This document shows, piece after piece, positions 23,911-28,757 of a DNA stretch of 28,757 nucleotides (the stretch's first letter is position 1; each line of letters begins with the position of its first letter). The position numbers and the translations under genes were made by a program. The notes under the pieces were generated by a model. That model was not told the origin of the DNA, did not search any database, and was given only the letters and a program-made list of their open reading frames with translations. Source of the stretch: JBFKOL01 sp041628815 (GTDB lineage: Bacteria; Bacteroidota; Bacteroidia; Chitinophagales; Saprospiraceae); assembly GCA_041628815.1 (NCBI GenBank), contig JBFKOL010000016.1, positions 1 through 28,757 on the forward strand, written 5' to 3'.

Positions 23911-24153
23911 GTGAAACTAAGACTCGTTCCCTTCGGAATTGCCCGTGAAATCATGGATGGTGACGGAGAAGTAAAAGAAATAAAAGGGGTCAGGACCACT
24001 GGTGAGCTAAAGACCTATCTGAACAAAAATTATGACAGGCTGGCCCAATTAAAGCATTTTCGGCTGGCCGTAAATGAAGAGTATCGCGATGATGATTTCA
24101 TCTTGTCGGAAGATGATGAAGTGATCATCATTCCCCCGGTGAGCGGAGGGTGA
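23911..24153 (+). CDS. moaD: Molybdopterin synthase small subunit MoaD (ThiS/MoaD family)
   Basis: MoaD is the ubiquitin-like sulfur carrier of molybdopterin synthase; its C-terminal Gly-Gly is thiocarboxylated and delivers sulfur to the MoaE-bound precursor. The 80-residue protein has the beta-grasp pattern (KLRLVPFGIAREI, a helix TTGELKTYLNKNY, and FRLAVNEEY) and the diagnostic end DEVIIIPPVSGG with no extension. The start is a GTG, with no in-frame ATG before the conserved first strand. It diverges from moaA and is followed, 265 bp later, by moaE. Identity as MoaD and not ThiS is supported by the neighbouring moaA, moeA and moaE. Confidence 0.92.
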   Translation: MKLRLVPFGIAREIMDGDGEVKEIKGVRTTGELKTYLNKNYDRLAQLKHFRLAVNEEYRDDDFILSEDDEVIIIPPVSGG

Positions 24154-24263
24154 TGGGTGGAGAACGAAGATTGAAGATTTTGAATTTCGAAAAGTTGGTG
24201 ATAAGATCTTAGATATCCGCTTTGTGATTTTTCTTTTGGGAATTGATCGCTTTTCCTTGACAT

Positions 24264-24316
24264 TCAGTAATCAGTAATCAGTAATCAGTAATCAGTAATC
24301 AGTAATCAGTAATCAG
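24264..24316. repeat. Heptanucleotide tandem repeat (TCAGTAA)n between moaD and moaE
   Basis: Seven perfect, uninterrupted copies of TCAGTAA run from 24264 to 24312, followed by a partial copy TCAG. The array lies in the 265-bp gap between moaD and moaE, about 68 nt upstream of the candidate moaE promoter. Copy number at such a tract can change by replication slippage. Confidence 0.95.
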
Positions 24317-24383
24317 GCAACTCCACAACTTGTATCCCAAACACCAGCAAGTGACCGCGGATAGCCGGCAATCGCCTACCGAT

Positions 24384-24414
24384 TATTGACAACCCCCCAA
24401 ACCCCGTATCTTTA
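24384..24414 (+). promoter_or_regulatory. Candidate moaE promoter
   Basis: TATTG (24384-24388), 18 nt, then TATCTTTA (24407-24414), which differs from TAnnTTTG only in the last base. The -7 box ends 4 nt before the ATG at 24419, implying a leaderless or very short-leader mRNA. It supports moaE being transcribed separately from moaD. Confidence 0.4.
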
Positions 24415-24418
24415 ACTT

Positions 24419-24841
24419 ATGTCTACCATAGATATCCAACTGCTTGACACACCATTGTCCGTGGAGGACTGTACGCAATTGGTGAAAAGCCCTTCAGCTG
24501 GTGGGACGGTGGTTTTTATAGGTACCGTGCGAAACCAAACCAAGGGTAAAGAGGTATTACGCCTGGAGTTCGAAGCTTACAAGCCGATGGCCATCAAGGA
24601 AATGAAAAAGATTGCTGAAGAGATTGCCAGCAGATACCAGGCCCTTGCTATTGCCATTCATCATCGAACGGGTATTTTGGAAGTCGGCGAGATCCCTGTC
24701 ATCATCGCCGTATCAACACCTCACAGAAAAGCTGCCTTTGCCGCGTGCCAATATGCAATCGATACGCTGAAAGAGACGGTTCCCATTTGGAAGAAAGAAA
24801 TATTCAGCGACGGAGAAGTTTGGGTGGCAGCTCATCCTTAA
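24419..24841 (+). CDS. moaE: Molybdopterin synthase catalytic subunit MoaE
   Basis: MoaE joins MoaD to convert precursor Z (cPMP) to molybdopterin. The 140-residue protein shows GGTVVFIGTVRNQTKG (28-43), LEFEAYKPMAIKEMKKIAEE (49-68), HHRTGILEVGE (81-91), AVSTPHRKAAFAAC (97-110) and the active-site segment LKETVPIWKKE, whose Lys118 and Lys125 fit the two catalytic lysines of the family. The length is normal. It is on the same strand as moaD but separated by 265 bp that include a heptanucleotide repeat and its own promoter-like boxes, so separate transcription is likely. Confidence 0.95.
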   Translation: MSTIDIQLLDTPLSVEDCTQLVKSPSAGGTVVFIGTVRNQTKGKEVLRLEFEAYKPMAIKEMKKIAEEIASRYQALAIAIHHRTGILEVGEIPVIIAVSTPHRKAAFAACQYAIDTLKETVPIWKKEIFSDGEVWVAAHP

Positions 24842-24881
24842 GATTGAAATACTGAGGATAGCATACTGCCAGGAAGTAACA

Positions 24882-25364
24882 CTATATTTTCAAGGTCGTC
24901 GATTTCTTTTTCCTGTCCATGGCCACGGTTGTGGTTTTACCGTCTTTTCTAAGGTTGACCAAGTTGGTTTGGTCGTTATAAATTTCGGTAAGAAATGAGT
25001 TTTTCACCTGCAGTGCGCCCGGAAATGCCCCGTCGTATCCTTTCATCGATAATGTAATCCATACCGCTTCCATAGAAGCAGAAATTTCTTTGATTTCGAG
25101 AGGGTAGTCGACAGCGCCTGAAGAAAAGCGAAGGGTGCTTAGCACGTAATTTTTAATGAGTTCATCACTTGACGTATAATCTTCGGGCAGTTCTTCTCCG
25201 GGAACAAGTCCCACGGCCAACTGTAAATCGTCAAGGAAGGTTTTTAACACTACTTCCACCTCATCACCTGAAACATTGATGTCGATAACACTGACGTGGA
25301 TGTCGTGCGCTTTCAACATCCAGGAACAGGTAAGAAGCCATGTTATTATCCAAAATTTTGGCAT
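24882..25364 (-). CDS. Exported DUF6702-like protein
   Basis: The 160-residue protein has a signal peptide (about 1-19, ending MLKA) directly followed by HDIHVSVIDINVSGDEVEVV, a start that matches my memory of the DUF6702 family in Bacteroidota (mature form beginning H-x-I/F-H-x-S). The rest alternates strands and short helices, with KTFLDDLQLAVG, YNDQTNLVNLRKDGKTTTVA and a Lys-rich C-terminus. Genes of this family are often near HupE/UreJ-type membrane proteins. One lies 1.9 kb upstream on the same strand (27286-27858), so a shared role in metal handling is conceivable (inference). It follows the barrel gene by 44 nt and is the last gene of the minus-strand run. It converges with moaE across 40 bp. 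Confidence 0.65.
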   Translation of the reverse strand: MPKFWIITWLLTCSWMLKAHDIHVSVIDINVSGDEVEVVLKTFLDDLQLAVGLVPGEELPEDYTSSDELIKNYVLSTLRFSSGAVDYPLEIKEISASMEAVWITLSMKGYDGAFPGALQVKNSFLTEIYNDQTNLVNLRKDGKTTTVAMDRKKKSTTLKI

Positions 25365-25408
25365 ATTGTTTCAACGAAACTTCTTGTCCCTTGGTTCCGA
25401 ACATACCC

Positions 25409-25948
25409 TTAAAACAGTAGTCCTGCCGAGATTCGATATCTATTCAATACGACCCGGGTAATGGTGGGTTCAGGGAAAAAATCAAAAATGCGTATTTCCC
25501 ATGGCTGACGCATAAAACCCACATTGATATTGATGGCTACATTGCGGCCTGTTGCCACTATCAACCCGGCTTTTGGAAGCATATAAAATCCTCCTTTTTT
25601 TGATTGGACCTGGTCTATGAATACGTGACCATACCCTCCTTCAAATGCGGTGAATGCATGCCATTTCCCACCAAGGGCGATTTTGTACATTACTTCAACA
25701 CCGGTTTGCAAAATTTCCGGTTGGGTGCCCATACCATAGTCGGCGAAATTCAGAGCAGCACCTAAACCGATGTTATTTTGAAAGAACCATTGTGCCTTTA
25801 TGCCGATAACAGGACTGGTTTCATCGGTTTCGGCGTCTGCACCAACTGAGAGTTGGTAATGTACACTTCTCCAGAAATCCTGATCGTTCTGACCCTGCAC
25901 ACATAGAGCCTGGAAACCTAAAAATAATAAGTAATAAATGTTTCGCAT
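25409..25948 (-). CDS. Predicted outer-membrane beta-barrel protein
   Basis: I recognise no named family. The 179-residue protein has a signal peptide ending near CVQGQ and then about eight amphipathic strands: VHYQLSVGADAE, PVIGIKAQWFFQNNIGLGAA, LQTGVEVMYKIALGGKWHAF, GFYMLPKAGLIVATGRNVAI, and the last strand VVLNRYRISAGLLF ending in Phe. This fits a small outer-membrane barrel of the OmpA/OprF-barrel size. It lies 8 nt downstream of the LVIVD lipoprotein gene and 44 nt upstream of the DUF6702-like gene, so it is probably co-transcribed with both. Confidence 0.65.
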   Translation of the reverse strand: MRNIYYLLFLGFQALCVQGQNDQDFWRSVHYQLSVGADAETDETSPVIGIKAQWFFQNNIGLGAALNFADYGMGTQPEILQTGVEVMYKIALGGKWHAFTAFEGGYGHVFIDQVQSKKGGFYMLPKAGLIVATGRNVAININVGFMRQPWEIRIFDFFPEPTITRVVLNRYRISAGLLF

Positions 25949-25956
25949 CGTATGTC

Positions 25957-27225
25957 TTAAAGACCAGTGGCAATCGCACTCAACTCTATTGGGTTGGAAG
26001 GATCCGATGTATTGAACTGGTAGAACCCATCCGCCCCTATCATCAAGAGCAAATTGGGACTGACAGAGATTACGTCATAGGCGAAATATCTATCAAGATG
26101 GGCCAACAGGTTTCTATCAATGACCTCCGGGTCTGAAACATCAAAGACTTTTAATCCCTGGTCTCCTTCACAGAGATAAAGTACATTACCTCTTACGGAC
26201 AATCCATGCGGATGATGCATAGGAAAGGATGCGAGCAACTGGGGTCGCAACAGGTCCGAGACATCCACTACGTCCAATTGATTGGTAAAGTTGGTGCATT
26301 CGTTGCCATCCCTTAGTGTCACATAAGCGAGATTCCCCTGGACGACAACAGGGTCACAAGCACGAGCGTGTTCAAACGTTGAAAGGTACACCGGGTTTGA
26401 CGGATCAGCATTGTCAAAGATGTGCATACCGTCATTGGCACCGATAAAAAGCTTGTCTTCATAGGGAAAAATGGTCTCGATGCCCCAATCCATGTAGACT
26501 TCATTGAGCGGTTTGGGGTTGGCAAGGTCTTCCACATCGAAGATGCTCATCTTATGGTCGTTGATGTAATAAAAGTGATCGTTGAAGAGCGCCATTCTCG
26601 ACAATGACCCGGCAATACCCGAATTGTCGAATTCAGGAACGCTTCCCAGTGCTGATGGCATGTCCAATGCAGCATCAATGAAAAGGATATCCCTGGTCTG
26701 TGTAGCCCAAAATACGTCCACTACTCTTTCGTCACATCCTACCTCCTGAGTTATGTCGGCCAATTGGAAATCGACCAGGAAGCTGCCTTCCGGGGTGCGC
26801 TCGTAGTAGATGTCTTTGACGTTCTCCAAAAAGTTGACAATCTTCGGTTCGCGAACATTTTCAATATCGATGACGACAATATTAAATCTCGTATCGGCAT
26901 AGATGTAGTGGTCGCTCATTGAAATGTCCTGATTGCCAGGTATGGAAAGGAACCCCAGTGATTTCGGATTGCGAACGTCAGAGTTGTCTATGACATGGAC
27001 GCCTTCATCGCGCTCACTGATGAGAATCATATGGGAGTAGTAGTAAAACTTGCCCGGATTTTCCATGACGCGCTCGTCGACAAATGTTATTTCATCTTCT
27101 ATTTCTTCAAGCGTCTTATAAACCGCCTCATATCCCTGGTAGGTAAAGGTCGTGGAGCATTCATCCTGGACACAGGATGTTATAAGCAAAGATGACAACA
27201 GCAAAGTAAAGCACAGATATTTCAT
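25957..27225 (-). CDS. LVIVD-repeat lipoprotein (beta-propeller)
   Basis: The 422-residue protein has a strong lipoprotein signal (SLLITSC, Cys18) and a series of about 40-residue repeats of the LVIVD type, with blades such as GVHVIDNSDVRNPKSLGFLS, NIVVIDIENVREPKIVNFLE, KMSIFDVEDLANPKPLNEVY, GMHIFDNADPSNPVYLSTFE, QLDVVDVSDLLRPQLLASFP and GLKVFDVSDPEVIDRNLLAH. Such proteins fold as propellers and are surface-exposed lipoproteins of unproven function in Bacteroidota. Cys residues at 18, 23, near 165 and near 290 are few. It lies between the HupE/UreJ-type gene (60 nt upstream) and the barrel gene (8 nt downstream), suggesting an envelope complex or shared regulation. Confidence 0.85.
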   Translation of the reverse strand: MKYLCFTLLLSSLLITSCVQDECSTTFTYQGYEAVYKTLEEIEDEITFVDERVMENPGKFYYYSHMILISERDEGVHVIDNSDVRNPKSLGFLSIPGNQDISMSDHYIYADTRFNIVVIDIENVREPKIVNFLENVKDIYYERTPEGSFLVDFQLADITQEVGCDERVVDVFWATQTRDILFIDAALDMPSALGSVPEFDNSGIAGSLSRMALFNDHFYYINDHKMSIFDVEDLANPKPLNEVYMDWGIETIFPYEDKLFIGANDGMHIFDNADPSNPVYLSTFEHARACDPVVVQGNLAYVTLRDGNECTNFTNQLDVVDVSDLLRPQLLASFPMHHPHGLSVRGNVLYLCEGDQGLKVFDVSDPEVIDRNLLAHLDRYFAYDVISVSPNLLLMIGADGFYQFNTSDPSNPIELSAIATGL

Positions 27226-27285
27226 GTTTGAAGGTTTGTACTTTTAATACGTCAAAATTCTCTTTTCGGTTGGGTCAAGGCTTCT

Positions 27286-27858
27286 TTACCAAAACTTTGC
27301 TTCCATAAGAAGAACGAACGAAATGCCTGCAGCAGCGCCGGAAATGAACAAATTCCATTCCCGCTGCTTGACATTGAGTCCTCTGGCAAAGAGATAACCG
27401 GCCAGGACAGTCAATAATACGATGACTATCTGACCCAACTCTACACCTATATTAAACGAAAAAAGGGGCAGTGTTATGTTTTCTTCTCGACCCAGCAAGG
27501 CTTTAAAATAATTGGAAAAGCCCATACCGTGAATCAACCCGAAAAACAGGGCAAGACCGTAATTCGTCATGACCTTTTGTTGTGTATCCTTCTTTCTGAC
27601 GACATTGAACATGGCTGTCAATAAGATGGTCAATGGTATAAGGAACTCAATGATGTCGCTCCGGAAAACGATAATGTCCAATGCAGATAGTGCCAGTGTG
27701 ATGCTATGACCTATGGTAAAAGCAGTCACGAGAATCAGGATGTTTTTCCATTGCGTATAGCGATATACGGCGCATAAGGCAATGACAAAAAGGATGTGGT
27801 CGTAACCATTTAGATCGAGAATGTGTTCGAATCCTAGCTGTAGATAAGTTGAAAACAT
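27286..27858 (-). CDS. HupE/UreJ-family membrane protein
   Basis: The 190-residue protein has six or so hydrophobic helices and the family's landmarks: GFEHILDLNGYDHILFVIAL near the N-terminus (paired His residues likely to bind metal), FTIGHSITLALSAL, FGLIHGMGFSNYFKALLG in the middle, and FNIGVELGQIVIVLLTVL. HupE and UreJ proteins are inner-membrane carriers linked to nickel or cobalt in hydrogenase and urease loci, but Bacteroidota members of this branch have no established substrate, and no hydrogenase or urease gene is in the window. It starts 11 nt after the stop of the type IX substrate gene and precedes the LVIVD gene by 60 nt. Confidence 0.85.
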   Translation of the reverse strand: MFSTYLQLGFEHILDLNGYDHILFVIALCAVYRYTQWKNILILVTAFTIGHSITLALSALDIIVFRSDIIEFLIPLTILLTAMFNVVRKKDTQQKVMTNYGLALFFGLIHGMGFSNYFKALLGREENITLPLFSFNIGVELGQIVIVLLTVLAGYLFARGLNVKQREWNLFISGAAAGISFVLLMEAKFW

Positions 27859-27869
27859 AGGAGGTTCAA

Positions 27870-28757
27870 TTAATAGATTACTGTAACTGTCCCTGTCCTG
27901 CTGACTTTTTCGCCATTAATTAAAATAGCGGTAAGGACATATGTATATACTCCGGGAAGAACGTTAAGGCCATCCTGGCCCTTACCGTCCCAACCAAAGG
28001 AAGGATCTGCGTCCAAGACATTCCAAACCACATTACCCCACCTGTCGAAAACCTGCATCTCACGAATCATATCCACACTTCTGCCAAATGCACCGATTAC
28101 AAAGGTATCATTGATGCCATCTTCATTGGGTGAAAAGATATTGGGAATATAAATCCGGACGTCCTTACTTACAGAAACAAAAAAAGCATCCATGGCAGGG
28201 CAGTCGTTTTCATTGAATGCCATTGCTGCTACCTTTACATTTTCAATGGGGAGAAAAGTAAAAATACTTTGTTCTTGATACGACTCAAGCGGGCTCTCCC
28301 ATTCTATCGAGAAAATTTCCTGGGAAGAGATGGCCTTCACAGAAACTTCTTCACCCAGCAGTATTTCGAGATCAGGGCCCAGGTCGATAATGAAATCCGG
28401 CGGGTCATCGATGTTGTAAAAGAATTCAGCAAAACAGCCAAATTTATCGGCGATCAATGCAGAACCCGATCCCGCCGCAATATCATTGGCTAAAAGCCCA
28501 TCGTATCTAATATCATCGATCTCGATGTGGTAAGGTGCATAGCCACCACCTGGCACCACCCCTTCGACAATCCCCGTTGCCTGTCCAGGGCACAACGGAT
28601 CGACAAGGCGGAGGTCTCCGGTCAGCGTGGCCCGTCGTACCGTGTCGAGGTGATATAGGACGATGCTGTCACAACCCTGAGATGAAGTTAATTCACGGAC
28701 ATACAATCCTGGTGTGCCGATCACATCCGTACCAAAGGGGATATCGGTACCCCCGCA
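27870..28757 (-). CDS. Type IX secretion substrate, gliding-motility-associated C-terminal domain (N-terminus outside window)
   Basis: Only the C-terminal 295 residues are visible; the frame is open through the right edge (first visible residues CGGTDIPFGTDV), so the GTG at 28724 is internal. The upstream part has extracellular-type modules (VRELTSSQGCDSIVLYHLDT and DLRLVDPLCPGQATGIVEGV). The last 95 residues are the gliding-motility-associated C-terminal domain: IYIPNIFSPNEDGINDTFVI, MQVFDRWGNVVWN, FGWDGKGQDGLNVLPGVYTY, and a final strand ending TVTVIY. This is the type B sorting signal of type IX secretion, which directs export across the outer membrane. The function of the cargo part cannot be judged from the fragment. 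Confidence 0.9.
   Translation of the reverse strand, partial: CGGTDIPFGTDVIGTPGLYVRELTSSQGCDSIVLYHLDTVRRATLTGDLRLVDPLCPGQATGIVEGVVPGGGYAPYHIEIDDIRYDGLLANDIAAGSGSALIADKFGCFAEFFYNIDDPPDFIIDLGPDLEILLGEEVSVKAISSQEIFSIEWESPLESYQEQSIFTFLPIENVKVAAMAFNENDCPAMDAFFVSVSKDVRIYIPNIFSPNEDGINDTFVIGAFGRSVDMIREMQVFDRWGNVVWNVLDADPSFGWDGKGQDGLNVLPGVYTYVLTAILINGEKVSRTGTVTVIY

Noticed and set aside
24264..24316. Repeat array considered as CRISPR
   Set aside because: The unit is 7 bp with no spacers, and no cas gene is nearby; it is a simple tandem repeat.
28724..28757. GTG at 28724 as start of the type IX substrate gene
   Set aside because: The frame is open upstream to the window edge and continues the same kind of extracellular sequence, so the gene is truncated by the window.

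Overview
The window looks like chromosomal DNA of a member of the Bacteroidota, most likely a marine or sludge Saprospiria-type bacterium (the phylum is well supported; the lower rank is inference). The evidence is a gliding-motility-associated (type IX secretion type B) C-terminal domain at the right edge, an LVIVD-repeat lipoprotein, DUF3943 and DUF6702-like proteins, cysteine-rich HYR-type repeats, and -7 promoter boxes of the Bacteroidota form TAnnTTTG. No tRNA, rRNA, CRISPR array, transposase or phage gene is visible.

Layout. (1) 1-3095, minus: a drug/metabolite efflux operon, tetR - tolC-like - hlyD-like (the last truncated by the left edge), with a perfect inverted repeat upstream of tetR as candidate operator. 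(2) 3240-5354, plus: anmK (peptidoglycan recycling) and an extended-SDR epimerase/reductase, followed by a hairpin. (3) 5522-7648, plus: a divergent EF-G paralogue with unusual G-motifs and a structured leader. (4) 7819-8724, minus: an EamA/DMT permease. (5) 8921-12179, plus: a DUF3943 protein, a small predicted outer-membrane barrel and a secreted protein of unknown function, tightly spaced. (6) 12516-13091, plus: a membrane protein with the Pycsar-effector (PycTM, DUF5706) fold and no cyclase next to it. (7) 13251-19285: a block of four exported proteins: a Kazal + Hint lipoprotein, a small IPTL-CTERM protein, a reprolysin-like metalloprotease and a 977-residue cysteine-rich repeat protein. 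The last two converge with 4 nt between them and share a similar C-terminal module. (8) 19802-21594, plus: class I fructose-1,6-bisphosphatase and a lipoprotein. (9) 21591-24841: molybdenum cofactor genes moaA-moeA (minus) and moaD, moaE (plus) diverging from one 149-bp region. (10) 24882-28757, minus: DUF6702-like protein, outer-membrane barrel, LVIVD lipoprotein, HupE/UreJ-type membrane protein and the C-terminal part of a type IX secretion substrate.

How the genes work together. The housekeeping parts (Moco synthesis, gluconeogenesis, wall recycling) are ordinary. The accessory interest lies in 12.5-19.3 kb: a possible cyclic-nucleotide defence effector without its sensor, next to a block of surface or secreted proteins that uses several different export or anchoring signals (lipoprotein, IPTL-CTERM, coathanger-like C-terminus). 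The Kazal + Hint protein has a Hedgehog-like domain order (N-terminal extracellular domain, C-terminal Hint) and is the most unusual single gene here.

All family calls come from reading the translations by eye. No database search was run. Several gene starts were moved from upstream TTG/GTG codons to internal ATG codons, as explained in the entries.
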